From positions 10,109 to 74,108 of the forward strand of contig DCHQ01000039.1 in assembly GCA_002314855.1 (NCBI GenBank): a stretch of DNA of 64,000 bases, given 5' to 3'. The notes under the pieces were generated by a model. The model searched no databases and was not told the DNA's origin. It saw nothing but the letters and a program-made list of their open reading frames with translations. The DNA is from Lachnospiraceae bacterium UBA1748 (GTDB lineage: Bacteria > Bacillota > Clostridia > Lachnospirales > Lachnospiraceae). The translations under genes were made by a program, and so were the position numbers. Positions 1 through 9,303 of this stretch are shown here, one piece after another. Within the stretch, counting starts at the first letter, position 1. Every line of letters begins with the position of its first letter.

Positions 1-147
1 CGGTGGTGTGAGAGGTCGAAAATTTCTCATTTAGAGATAATTTCTCCTACTCGATTGTAAAAAATAAAAAAATTTTAAAAATTATTAAACTTTTTTAAAC
101 CTTCAGTTGTCTATATAGTAAAGAAACAAAAAAATGGAGGTATTGTT

Positions 148-1203
148 ATGTTAGAAGTTGTTAGTAGCGTGGTTTCGTATATGGTAGGTATTATTGTACT
201 ACAGTTTAGATATGCATTTGGAACCTTTTTTAATCTGGTAAATGAAAGAAAAATAAAAAGTATTTCAAGTATTGTATGTGCGATTTCATCATTTGCGTTA
301 ATTACAGGTACATTAATAAATGCAATTATATTAATTGTTAGCTTTGCAATGAACGATGGATATTCTGGAGCATTTACCTGGGACAGAGTAAATAATACTG
401 TTGGAAATTCAAGGGAAGTATGGCAGAGTGAACCATTTGGTTACATATTCCTTATACTTTTGGCAATAGCATTTGTAGCAGCAATGGTTTTATTTTTCAA
501 AGAGACTGGTGTACTAGACTGGCTTTTATTAATTTTTCTTAGTGGAACATCTGTATTAATGTCATATGGTTCTTTTCTTAGTATGAAGCTAAACTCAATT
601 GCACATGAAGGAACAATGATTTATCCTGAGCAGCAGGCAAAACTGGATAAGAGAGGAATCAAATTACCAGTTGGTTATAAGACATATTTAATGCTTGAAG
701 CAAAGCTTGGTGAGGATTTATTAAGAGCAATCATTTTGATAGTTCTTCTTGCTTCTGTTATTATGTTAATTAGATTTTTAATGGTAAGATTTAACGATTG
801 TCCATTTTCTTTGGCAGGCCCAGCACTTAAGTGTTCATTTGCTAATATTTTATGGCTTTTTATGATTCTTCCACTAATCGTATTTGTGATCGAAAATCCA
901 TTTGCTGGTATAGTTTTAGTAATAGGTTTAATTGTAATTGGTATAATTCTTAAAATTGATCCATCAGATTTTTGTTTTGAAGGAGCTAATAATAATGATG
1001 ATTCTCGACCAAAAAACGTAAAGTCTTCAAAAAATAAGGTCAATGATAATAGTGCCAAGAAAGCAAAATTACAGAAAGAACTTAACGACAGTAGGCATGC
1101 TCTTTCAGAACATCGAAGAGGTAGTATGGGATATTTTGGTGTTGATGAAAAAGCTATGGGTAGAAAGATAGAAAATCTTGAAAGAGAAATATCAAAGCTT
1201 TAA
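148..1203 (+). CDS. Multi-pass membrane protein with basic C-terminal tail, unknown function
   Basis: I do not recognise a family. The 351-residue product has hydrophobic segments near residues 5-25, 43-65, 98-116, 125-145, 193-212 and a long one at about 230-270, so it is an integral membrane protein. A charged cytoplasmic-looking tail rich in Lys, Asn and Asp (about 280-351) follows and ends in a probable short helix. The ATG at 148 has a good GGAGG site 7 bases upstream. It stands alone before the sigma-factor gene, about 50 bases away, and could be co-transcribed with it. Its role is not predictable from sequence. Confidence 0.75.
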   Translation: MLEVVSSVVSYMVGIIVLQFRYAFGTFFNLVNERKIKSISSIVCAISSFALITGTLINAIILIVSFAMNDGYSGAFTWDRVNNTVGNSREVWQSEPFGYIFLILLAIAFVAAMVLFFKETGVLDWLLLIFLSGTSVLMSYGSFLSMKLNSIAHEGTMIYPEQQAKLDKRGIKLPVGYKTYLMLEAKLGEDLLRAIILIVLLASVIMLIRFLMVRFNDCPFSLAGPALKCSFANILWLFMILPLIVFVIENPFAGIVLVIGLIVIGIILKIDPSDFCFEGANNNDDSRPKNVKSSKNKVNDNSAKKAKLQKELNDSRHALSEHRRGSMGYFGVDEKAMGRKIENLEREISKL

Positions 1204-1255
1204 TTAATAAAGAGATGTGTTATAAAAAGCTGTAAAACAAAAAAGGAGATTGAAA

Positions 1256-3589
1256 ATGGAACAGAATTTGTTAGAAGCCGTAAAGAAGGCAAAGGCTGGA
1301 GATCAGACAGCATTTAATTATATTTATGAAAATACCTATAGAAAAGAATATTATGTGGCGCTCAAGTATATGAAGAATGATCAGGATGCACAGGATGTTC
1401 TTCAGGACGCATATATAAAGGCGATGAACAGCATTTCTACATTGGAAAATCCAGAAGGCTTTTCTTGCTGGCTTTCAACCATCGTAAGTAATACAGCTAT
1501 GAATGCGCTTAAGAAAAAGCAGCCAATGCTATTTTCAGATATTTCTTCAGAAAATGAAGAAGGCGAGGAATTTGAATTTCAAATAGAGGATGAGCGGGAA
1601 ATTAATAATCCTGAGGTGGCATATACAAAGCAGGAAACTTCAGAAATGGTTAAAATCCTTTTAGATGGGCTTTCTGAAGAACAGAAGATGGCTGTAATCA
1701 TGTTTCATTTTGAGGGAAACAGTCTTAATGAAATTGCGGAGGCCATGGATTGTAATTTAAATACAGCAAAGTCCAGATTAAATCTTGGCCGAAAGAAGCT
1801 TAAGGATTCTTGTGAAGAGCTGGAGAGAAAAGGATACAAGCTTTATGGTGCTACGCCTGTTGCATTGCTTATTATGCTTCTTGGCATGGAATTTAAAAAC
1901 ACTTTGTTTAAAGCAATTGCGTTTTCAGGAGTAGTGGCATCAGCTAGTGCTGTCGAGGCAGCAAATGTCACAAAGGGTATGGCTGTTTTGGAGCATGGAG
2001 CTTTAGATCAAACAGAAGCAGCTGGTACAAAATCTGCAATTACCAGAAAAACAATTAAAAAAGGTGCGAAAAAAACTGCAAAGGCAGCTAACAAAGCAGG
2101 TATGTCTATTGGAGCAAAAATTGGAATTACTTTAGCATCACTTGCCGTAATTGGAGTAGCGGTTTTTCTGATTACAAATCCAAAGGATGAGGAAAAGGAA
2201 GATTATAAAAAGGTTACAGCTCATTCAGAAGATGATAAGGAAGAAGCAAAGAATCAGGAAGCTGATTTAAGAGACGATGACAAAGATAATAGAAACGAAG
2301 ATGATAATACAGAGAGTGTAAATGCAGGAGATGAAATCGAAGAGGTAGAGGTTGATCCAGAGATTGCCGAAAGATCCTTGGCTTTTTATAACATGCTTGT
2401 TTCAGATGATGGCTATATGCTTTTAAAAGAGCAGGATGAGAATTTTCATGGCTTTAACACAGAATTGTATTATTCAAATATTCATTTGGTTGACTTTAAT
2501 GGTGATGGCAAGAAGCTGGTTGTTTTTGTTGATGAGCCAAATCATCTTGTTAAGGTATATGATTTCGTGAACGGAGAGGTGTGTCAGGTATTAGAGAAGG
2601 ATTATACAAACTCAGAGCATAATTACACTGTAGAGGCAATGGTTCAGTCTCGTGTAGTTATCAGAACCAGAGAGGATGGAACTTCTTCACTTATAATTAG
2701 TGATCCAGATGGAGCAGGAAGTATTACAGAATATACATATGAAAATGGAAGTCTTGTAGAAACCGAATTACTTGCGGAGGATCATAATAATCTTGATTAT
2801 ACTGATTTTGATTTTTCTGATAATGGAAATGCTTTGGTTGAATATGTTGCAAATCACGGAGCATATGCTACAGGAGCAACATATTATGAAATTGATTCGT
2901 TTAGAAAAGAGAGCATAAATAAAGCAAGATACGATGAAATATTAGCAGATCTTGCTACAAAAGCCGGAATAGATACCAGTGATGTATGGAAGAAAGTGTA
3001 TGGTCTTAAGCTTAACCAGATACAGGAAATATCCGATCAGAATGCTACAATTGGAGGTCAGGCAGCAGAAAGCTATTATGAGTATGCTCTGTGTGACATT
3101 ACAGGAGATGGTATACCTGAACTATTTGGTATATTCCATGGATGGGACGGCGGAACAAATTTTGTGATGACATGTTCTTTATATGGAACATTTGATTACA
3201 TTACCCTTGCAAGAGGAATGGATATGTCATCTGGCTATAATTATATAAATGCCGATAATGGATATATTCACACGGAATTGTATGATTTAGATATTTTTAC
3301 TATGGAAGATGCTCTGACATATGATAGTGTATACGTTACCCAGAGCGGATATTTCGTTATGGTAGGAAATTATGAACAGTACTATAAGAGAATGGATGAT
3401 GAGCTTTATGAAAACTGGTTTTGGTCAGATTTCTCAGAAGATGATGCCGTATTAAAGTATGCTGGAACTGTATCCTCAGAGGAATATGAATCAATGGCAG
3501 GCTCATATGCAGGAAGCCAGACATTGAATACAGCATTTGAATATGTAGATGCGATAGACGAAATAACAAGTCTTATTGAGAATTACTAA
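1256..3589 (+). CDS. Sigma-70 family (ECF-like) factor fused to a transmembrane segment and large C-terminal outer domain
   Basis: The 777-residue protein starts with sigma region 2 (about residues 15-90, with the acidic stretch DQDAQDVLQDAY) and sigma region 4 (about 130-185, helix-turn-helix around NEIAEAMDCNLNTAKSRL). A weakly hydrophobic stretch lies at 195-235 and a clear transmembrane helix at about 285-306. An acidic linker (about 310-370) leads to a roughly 400-residue domain carrying DxNGDG and DITGDGIPE motifs like calcium-binding or FG-GAP loops. The simplest topology puts the sigma part in the cytoplasm and the last domain outside, making one polypeptide both sensor and sigma factor. 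I chose the ATG at 1256, which has AAGGAG 7 bases upstream, over the in-frame TTG at 1250. A 49-codon gene follows at 3607. The ligand is unknown. Confidence 0.8.
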   Translation: MEQNLLEAVKKAKAGDQTAFNYIYENTYRKEYYVALKYMKNDQDAQDVLQDAYIKAMNSISTLENPEGFSCWLSTIVSNTAMNALKKKQPMLFSDISSENEEGEEFEFQIEDEREINNPEVAYTKQETSEMVKILLDGLSEEQKMAVIMFHFEGNSLNEIAEAMDCNLNTAKSRLNLGRKKLKDSCEELERKGYKLYGATPVALLIMLLGMEFKNTLFKAIAFSGVVASASAVEAANVTKGMAVLEHGALDQTEAAGTKSAITRKTIKKGAKKTAKAANKAGMSIGAKIGITLASLAVIGVAVFLITNPKDEEKEDYKKVTAHSEDDKEEAKNQEADLRDDDKDNRNEDDNTESVNAGDEIEEVEVDPEIAERSLAFYNMLVSDDGYMLLKEQDENFHGFNTELYYSNIHLVDFNGDGKKLVVFVDEPNHLVKVYDFVNGEVCQVLEKDYTNSEHNYTVEAMVQSRVVIRTREDGTSSLIISDPDGAGSITEYTYENGSLVETELLAEDHNNLDYTDFDFSDNGNALVEYVANHGAYATGATYYEIDSFRKESINKARYDEILADLATKAGIDTSDVWKKVYGLKLNQIQEISDQNATIGGQAAESYYEYALCDITGDGIPELFGIFHGWDGGTNFVMTCSLYGTFDYITLARGMDMSSGYNYINADNGYIHTELYDLDIFTMEDALTYDSVYVTQSGYFVMVGNYEQYYKRMDDELYENWFWSDFSEDDAVLKYAGTVSSEEYESMAGSYAGSQTLNTAFEYVDAIDEITSLIENY

Positions 3590-3606
3590 AATAGGAAGTG
3601 AAGCTT

Positions 3607-3756
3607 ATGGAGGAACGTGAAAAAATAAGGCGTGCAGTTGCCTTACTGTGTTACCTGATGAAGAAGGAATGCAGTGAGATGGAACTGGATGAAGCTGTTT
3701 ACAATTCCATTAAAAATAATATTGATGCGTATTGTAATCAGGAGTGTTTTGAATAA
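3607..3756 (+). CDS. Small 49-residue acidic protein downstream of the sigma factor
   Basis: This short frame begins 17 bases after the sigma-factor stop. It has an AGGAAG ribosome site at the expected distance and ends in TAA inside the loop of a strong terminator. The product begins MEEREKIRRA and is a charged, probably helical peptide with four cysteines near residues 15, 22, 43 and 47. No family is recognised. Its position between the sigma gene and the terminator suggests the last gene of that operon, perhaps an accessory or regulatory peptide. Coding status rests on the ribosome site and tight fit alone. Confidence 0.55.
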   Translation: MEEREKIRRAVALLCYLMKKECSEMELDEAVYNSIKNNIDAYCNQECFE

Positions 3757-3774
3757 AAACACTCCTGATTTTTT
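3736..3774 (+). terminator. Rho-independent terminator of the sigma-factor operon
   Basis: Perfect 15-base arms (3736-3750 and 3756-3770, AATCAGGAGTGTTTT and its complement) flank a 5-base loop and are followed by a T-run. The stem contains the last codons of the small gene at 3607, and its stop codon begins in the loop. Confidence 0.9.
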
Positions 3775-3961
3775 ATCACATGTTAAAATCAGATACCATT
3801 AATTTATGACACCTTAGGGACGGGGTTAGTGGTCTATTTCTGTGGGCGATTTATTCGACTTCTCAAGTATTATGTCTAAGGTTTGCTAATGAAGAAAAGT
3901 GTATAGATGGTGAGATGAGATACACTCAATCATATGATGCTGTGCAATAATTCTTAAGACC

Positions 3962-4196
3962 TTATTTTATCACTGTATTTCCACGTACAAATCGACTGTG
4001 ATCCATAGTAGAAAGATGAAGCGCTACATTGGTTCCCTCGCTATTTTACCTGCAACTTTCACAGTGTCATTAACTTGAATAACACCCTTTTGGATTACTC
4101 CAGTAACTACAGTTCCGTGATTATTTCAATTTGCTCCTTTATTTCACTTGGATCAGCACAAGCTGCTCAATGTGGACAAGTTAATACTAGCATCAT
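3962..4196 (-). pseudogene. Degenerate EF-Tu domain II-like protein gene
   Basis: Read on the minus strand in shifting frames, this stretch gives an N-terminal piece from ATG 4196 with TCPH, an in-frame TGA and then AACADPSEIKEQIEI. After a shift it gives GTVVTGVIQKGVIQVND and VKVAGKIAREP. After a second shift it gives NVALHLSTMDHSRFVRGNTV and a TAA at 3962. GTVVTG, the KVxG step and the final RGNTVIK match the beta-barrel domain II of EF-Tu-like translation GTPases. The TCPH/AAC piece resembles a zinc ribbon whose Cys codon became TGA. At least two frameshifts and a stop mark it as dead. The rest of the 3757-4229 gap holds no other gene I can support. Confidence 0.65.
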
Positions 4197-4229
4197 ATTA
4201 TCCGTCCCCTTTAAATCACCAATATCAAA

Positions 4230-5012
4230 TTAATAAAATTCATATGTGTATTCAAAGTCGAGTCTAGGCTCCTCGCCTTCCCTGTAGGCATATACTCTGA
4301 GCTCATTTCCGTATTCATCATACTCATATTCCATGATGAAGTCTGAACCCTCAAAACTTGTATGAGGCACCGTTTTAACTAGTCTATCATCGGAATCGTA
4401 GTAGTATTCTTTGTAATCGCCAGCGTTTCCATCTTTATCATACTTAACCTCAAGTTTTAGAGTGAGACCATCCTCTACCTCAGAATATGTATATTCTGTC
4501 CACTCAGCCACACTACCATCGCGGTAAAACTTTGATTCCTTTATAAGATTGTCATCATCATCATACTCATACTCGAAGGATTCATCGAGTAACGCCTGAG
4601 AGTGATGATCATACATACTGATTTTATTTCCGTGATCATCGTATTCAAAATCAGCCCATTTTACGAGTTCGTTATCAGAAGAATAAAGATAGCTCTTGGT
4701 TCTATTCTCGCCTTCATATTCGTATTTTACCTTAGTGTAAAGCTTGCCACTTTTATCATAGGTGATAACTGTAGACAACTGTCCATTAGTACCATATTTG
4801 AATTTGATAGTTGATTCTTTTCCCTTAGATGAATAGGTGGTTTCTTTTGTAATATCACCTTTACTATTATACTGATATTCTTTTTTAGAGCCTGACTTAC
4901 TTAGTCTTGTTTTTACAAGAGGATTTCCATCCGAATCAAACTTTGGTGTTCCACATGCTGTTAATAAAAGCGCGAGTAGTGTAACTGCAATTAATGCTAA
5001 CTTCTTTTTCAT
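4230..5012 (-). CDS. Lipoprotein with YD-like beta repeats
   Basis: The 260-residue product begins with a lipoprotein signal peptide ending in LLTAC (Cys20), so it should be exported and lipid-anchored. The mature part is a run of about ten short repeats of the form (E/K)YxYDxxGNxxK, for example FEYDDHGNKI and YEYDEYGNEL. This is the pattern of bacterial YD or MORN-like beta-strand repeats. It is very rich in Tyr, Asp and Lys. The start at 5012 has an AAGGGGA ribosome site. It appears monocistronic. Function is unknown, and a surface-binding or scaffold role is only a guess. Confidence 0.8.
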   Translation of the reverse strand: MKKKLALIAVTLLALLLTACGTPKFDSDGNPLVKTRLSKSGSKKEYQYNSKGDITKETTYSSKGKESTIKFKYGTNGQLSTVITYDKSGKLYTKVKYEYEGENRTKSYLYSSDNELVKWADFEYDDHGNKISMYDHHSQALLDESFEYEYDDDDNLIKESKFYRDGSVAEWTEYTYSEVEDGLTLKLEVKYDKDGNAGDYKEYYYDSDDRLVKTVPHTSFEGSDFIMEYEYDEYGNELRVYAYREGEEPRLDFEYTYEFY

Positions 5013-5172
5013 AATACATTTTCCCCTTTATATGATTATATTATTAACTAATTCCATATAATGGCATTTTTTTATGATATATGTCAATGCTCTATAATGG
5101 TTATAATATTGATTGTTGCGTTTGGAATAAGTGGTACAATATAACTAAAATAATAGTTTGCAGGCAACATTA

Positions 5173-6471
5173 ATGTCAAAGAAAAATAAATCTAAAAAAA
5201 ATAAAGCTAATAAAACTTCAATACAAAATATTAATAAGCAGCGTGACAAGGATTTAGGCAACTGGTACGATGGGGATCGTGCAATTTACTCGATATTAGC
5301 TATACTCGCTTTAATATTTACGTTAATAGGCCTTTCATTTGCGATAGAGGGCAGGGATAATCCTTTGCCATATATCTCATTTTTTTGGTGGTTATTTTTA
5401 TTTATCGCGCTTACAATAGGTTCATTTGTTGATCCTTTTTTCAAGAATAATATAGGAATCAGCTGGCACAAGGGCTCTGTTGTGCTTATGATGCTGGCAT
5501 GTCTCGGCCTTGGAGAGGCGCTTAACAATAATGAGAAGCAATTAATAGATTTTATGATAATTGCCACAGGCATAATTGGCTTTCTCGGTATAATTTTTGT
5601 TTTTAGGTATCTTGTGAAAAGGCACGTACCTGTAAAAAATGAAGCTCAGGAATCGAACATAGTATATTTTTTCTATTTAACATATTTTTTGCTCCTAGCC
5701 ATTTTGTCCATAAACTTATTGGTGACATATATAAAATGGTATAATGGTGTTCTGTTTTTCGATAATGGTGCTTTGGTGGCGTGGGATAGAATAGGGCGTT
5801 TCCTTGGCCCACAAGCGGAGAACATGTTATCTTCTGCAGGTTTTATGAGTATACCCATTATTCTTTTGTTGATAGTTACATATAATAGTACGTCAGGAAA
5901 GCTACAGTGTGTATCTATATGGGGAATATATACCGCTCTTATATATACATTTAACTTTGTGTGTGTATATAGGGATGATACCTCCTTTGCTTTGCGAGTG
6001 GTTACCTCCATCTTCGCATCTTTAGGAAGTATCTATGTATTTTGTGGTTTTCTTATGCCTCTGCTTTATAAATATGTTATACCTAAGAAAAAAACATCTT
6101 ATCAAAAGAAAAAGGAAATGGAAGCTGCTAAGCGTAAAGCATCAGAAGCTGCTAAGCGTAAAGTATCAGAAGCTGCTAAAGAAAAAAAGAGTCAGCATTT
6201 TGAATATCATGTGGATTTTGATGTTGAAGTAGATGCACTAAAAGAAGTGTATGATAAGTTGATCCAGGACGATAGTATGAAGGAACTAAGAAATATATCT
6301 ATCTCCTTTGAAGAGGCAGGACAATATCAGACCAAGATGAAATGCACCATTCGAAGGCCTTTTATCTACAATCTGTTTGGCTCACTAGCGAGTAGCTACG
6401 ACGAGAAAATGACTAAAAAAATCAACGAAAAGCTTGTTGCCGCCATTCGTAGTAAGATATACATCCTATAG
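5173..6471 (+). CDS. Multi-pass membrane protein with conserved soluble C-terminal domain (paralogue of the gene at 20422)
   Basis: The 432-residue product has a Lys/Asn-rich N-terminus, about seven hydrophobic segments between residues 40 and 310, a repetitive Lys/Ala/Glu linker, and a soluble C-terminal domain of about 90 residues. That domain contains VEVDALKEVYD and IRRPFIYNLF. The gene at 20422 encodes the same architecture with VEVDALREVYD and IRRPFIYNLS, so the two are paralogues of an uncharacterised family. An in-frame TTG at 5158 is possible, but the ATG at 5173 is preferred. No strong ribosome site precedes either. A possible promoter is TTGTTG (5113) with TACAAT (5135). Confidence 0.7.
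   Translation: MSKKNKSKKNKANKTSIQNINKQRDKDLGNWYDGDRAIYSILAILALIFTLIGLSFAIEGRDNPLPYISFFWWLFLFIALTIGSFVDPFFKNNIGISWHKGSVVLMMLACLGLGEALNNNEKQLIDFMIIATGIIGFLGIIFVFRYLVKRHVPVKNEAQESNIVYFFYLTYFLLLAILSINLLVTYIKWYNGVLFFDNGALVAWDRIGRFLGPQAENMLSSAGFMSIPIILLLIVTYNSTSGKLQCVSIWGIYTALIYTFNFVCVYRDDTSFALRVVTSIFASLGSIYVFCGFLMPLLYKYVIPKKKTSYQKKKEMEAAKRKASEAAKRKVSEAAKEKKSQHFEYHVDFDVEVDALKEVYDKLIQDDSMKELRNISISFEEAGQYQTKMKCTIRRPFIYNLFGSLASSYDEKMTKKINEKLVAAIRSKIYIL
6121..6180 (+). repeat. 24-base tandem repeat in the linker of the membrane protein
   Basis: Two copies (6121-6144 and 6145-6168) of a 24-base unit starting GAAGCTGCTAAGCG, differing at one base, plus a 12-base partial third copy. They encode the linker repeat EAAKRKxS. 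This is a likely slippage tract that varies linker length. Confidence 0.85.
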
Positions 6472-6485
6472 GATACGAAATTGGT

Positions 6486-8420
6486 TTATGTGTTAATATT
6501 TTGATTGACTAAAGGAGTCAGCTCTTTATGAGCTCGCTCCTTTTCTTCATACATACTGTCATCAGCTATCTTAATATAGTCATCAATTGTTCCGTTATCA
6601 TCAGGATTAATTATGCAGCAGCCCACACTTACAGAAAGTGGGAATGCAAGCTTCATTTTCTCAATTGATTTCTTAATAGAGTCGGATATTTCCTGACGTA
6701 GGAGATCCACGTCCCCATCTTCACAGCTACCAACAGCGATATATTCGTCGCCGCCGTATCGTCCAAAGAGCCACTCACCAGTAAGCGCCTCGCGCATTGC
6801 TTCTGCAGCAGCCTTTATGGCTGTATCTCCATTGAGATGTCCGTATATATCATTAATATATTTCATATAGTTGATATCGGCAAAAAGAAGGACAAGAGAC
6901 TTTTTCTTCTTATGGTTTTCAATATATGAGAAAATCTCAGTTTCGCAGCCAGTTCTGTTATACATACCAGTAAGAAAATCAGTCATATATATATCGCGAA
7001 GCTTACGGTTATTCTGCTGAGCATGGATATACTGCTTGATGAAAATGAAGGTAGGGTTCATATCAGCCTGAAGCCTTCTTAGTCTCATACCATATATTAT
7101 TTTTTCATAGTTTTTGAGGGCAACATATCCGATAACCATGTTTAAATGGTTGAGTGGTAGGAATACATACACATTGGATTCGCCATCAACCTTTTTATAA
7201 TCAGGATAAAGTTCTTTGCACTTAAATGTACGAAGAGGTCTGCTGATACCGTTCTTCTTTTCGTACAGGATGTTCATTTCCTTGTTATATCCGCGGATTC
7301 TCTTAGGATGTTTATCCTCCTCGTTGAATATCCATGGATTAACACATATACAAAAATCCTTACCAAAGAACTCTTCTGAGCCCATAACACTGGTACATAT
7401 ATCATTGAACTCTTCTGCGGTTTCAAGGTGAGACAGTGCAAATCGAAGGTTCTGGAGCATTACATCCTGCATATCCATATAGGCCTGTTCGTTACGATGA
7501 GTACGGAACTTTTCATGGCGCATTTTTACTGATGATGAATCAGTTGAACATTTACAGCTTTCCGAAGGTATAAATGTAGTGTCATAAGCCCTATTTACTG
7601 TAGGGTCAGGCTTCTTGATTTGTCTCATGAGTTCTTCATAAGCATATCCTCCAAGCTTATCCCATATACGTGATACAGTAGAGACGAGTGGAAGAGATAT
7701 ACGGGCGTCCTTTATATAATCGAAGCCTGTTACTAATACGTCGTCTGGAACCTCAATACCCATTTTATGAAGCTCGCTTATTATACCAAGAGCCATATGA
7801 TCATTGGCACAAACAAAGGCCTCAGGAAGAGGATTGCCAGCGTTTAACCAGTCCGCAATATTTCTTGCTGCTTCGTAAAAACTGAAGTTACATCTGACAT
7901 CGTCAACAAGTGACAGTCCATGCTCCTCAAGTACTTCCATAAGTACTTTTTTACGAATAGCGCATTCTGCATTACCAGCAATACCGCTGACATATACTAT
8001 TTTCTTAACATTGTGTTTATTAACGAGATGCTCCGCGAGCTCGCGCATACCAGTAACGTTGTCAGTACCTACGCAGGCCATATTAGGAAGCTGCACTTCA
8101 GTACTAACCATAGGTATACCGCTTTTCTGGAATAGATTAAGAACTCTATCTGCTTCGCAAGGAAGATTGAAAGTATTAGCGAGAACTATCGCCCCATCAA
8201 AGTCATGTGGATTAGGAAGATGGAATATATTGAGCTGGCACTTACCCTGCATCTCAGGTTCACCCCAGTTGATGTAGGTCATGAACACAAAAATATCGAC
8301 GTCATCTTTAGCCGCCTCTTTTTTGATTCCTTCAACAACCTGCTCGAGATAATCTGTACTTCAGCCGTTGGCAAGGATAGCTATTTTTTTGTTCTTCAAT
8401 AATCCATTATCTTTATTCAT
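6486..8420 (-). pseudogene. Periplasmic-binding-like/GGDEF regulator interrupted by an in-frame TGA
   Basis: A continuous reading frame runs from ATG 8420 to TAA 6486 (645 codons) except for one TGA at 8361-8363 (codon 20), in IAILANG-stop-STDYLEQ. The part after the stop has a LacI/RbsB-type sugar-binding fold (to about residue 290), a middle region, and a C-terminal GGDEF domain with RYGGDEY. GGDEF domains make c-di-GMP. No RxxD inhibitory site precedes it. The binding fold lacks a signal peptide, so it is probably a cytoplasmic ligand-sensing diguanylate cyclase. TGG to TGA (Trp) is the likely lesion. An internal ATG at 8288 opens a 600-residue frame but removes the first strand of the fold and has no ribosome site. 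Readthrough, a sequencing error or a true nonsense mutation all remain possible. Confidence 0.7.
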
Positions 8421-8427
8421 ACTTTAT

Positions 8428-8436
8428 ATTATACCA
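8428..8436 (-). promoter_or_regulatory. Extended -10 (TGGTATAAT) seven bases before the GGDEF-gene ATG
   Basis: On the minus strand TGGTATAAT ends 7 bases before the ATG at 8420, and no ribosome site lies between. If used, the mRNA would start at or next to the start codon and be leaderless. Confidence 0.45.
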
Positions 8437-8494
8437 CATTTTCATCTATAGCATGATATAAAACCTTATGCCACAAATAAGGTACGTATAATCC

Positions 8495-8523
8495 GTGCCA
8501 TATATATGGAATTGTTTTATAAT
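8495..8523 (+). promoter_or_regulatory. Promoter with a palindromic spacer before the Cys-rich lipoprotein-like gene
   Basis: GTGCCA (8495-8500), 17 bases and TATAAT (8518-8523) form a plausible sigma-A promoter for the gene at 8550. A perfect 12-base palindrome CCATATATATGG (8498-8509) overlaps the -35 and spacer. A second inverted repeat (CCTTAT 8464, ATAAGG 8477) lies just upstream. Either could be an operator. Confidence 0.5.
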
Positions 8524-8549
8524 ATATTTATTAATGCGGAGGGGAAATT

Positions 8550-9158
8550 ATGGATCATAAGGAAAAATGTAGACAACTTCAAGCCATTAGAAAAGGACTT
8601 GCAGACAAGCTTGGTATAGATCTTCATCAGACAGAGTGTACATTTCCAGGAGAATGTTCTGGTACCTGTCCAAAGTGCGCTAAGGAAGAGCAGATTCTTA
8701 ACGCAGCACTTCTTAAAAAGACAGTTGCCGTAGCTGGAATAGCAGCCGGTGCATTGTCGCTTACAGCATGCGGCGAACCACAGATAGCAGGCGATGTTCC
8801 TGCGCCAGTAAATGAGTATGATTATGATGATTATGCAGGAGGACTGGTGGAGCCGATAAGAGATTATGGAGACTATTCACCTGCCGCCCATATTCTTGAG
8901 GTTAGGCCAGGTGTATCTTTTGTTAGACTCAGTAATGACAAGTATATGAGCGATGAGAAATGGTCTGATTATTTGATGGCACATGATACGTATACTTTTT
9001 TAGATATTTACGCAAGCGTGGATGAAGGTGGATTAGATGTCGTTGATACGATTATATATGATCCTGATAGCAGAATTGCCTATAATTTGGACTTAGAAGA
9101 GGTTGATCTTGAGACATACATTGCCCCAGGTGGTGAAGATGTAGAAACCGCCGAATAA
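8550..9158 (+). CDS. Protein with N-terminal Cys4 motif followed by an internal lipobox
   Basis: The 202-residue product begins with a charged segment containing Cys30, Cys36, Cys40 and Cys43 (ECTFPGECSGTCPKC), a pattern seen in small cytoplasmic metal-binding-type proteins of Lachnospiraceae. A hydrophobic stretch follows (about residues 58-73) and ends in the lipobox-like LTAC at Cys74. After it comes an acidic, Tyr-rich domain. A lipoprotein signal normally sits at the N-terminus, so a 50-residue Cys-rich leader ahead of it is odd. It could be a fusion of two genes or a membrane protein with a cytoplasmic metal site and an outer domain. The start has a strong GGAGGGG site. Function unknown. 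Confidence 0.75.
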   Translation: MDHKEKCRQLQAIRKGLADKLGIDLHQTECTFPGECSGTCPKCAKEEQILNAALLKKTVAVAGIAAGALSLTACGEPQIAGDVPAPVNEYDYDDYAGGLVEPIRDYGDYSPAAHILEVRPGVSFVRLSNDKYMSDEKWSDYLMAHDTYTFLDIYASVDEGGLDVVDTIIYDPDSRIAYNLDLEEVDLETYIAPGGEDVETAE

Positions 9159-9303
9159 TGTGGGATTATTTTGGTTAGAATGATCATAAGCTATTAGGCC
9201 AGAACTGTCCACATACGCCTGGAATTATGGTAAAATTATTGATAGATGATAAAGTAAATTAAGTGTGAGAATAGCACATATTATAAATGAAATGAGGGGT
9301 ACT

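Noticed and set aside
1..60. Possible 3' end of a tRNA or rRNA at the left edge (GGTCGAAA, CCTACTCG)
   Set aside because: No proper T-arm stem and no CCA or matching acceptor arm can be formed, and the 5' part is outside the window. 1-147 holds nothing else I can support.
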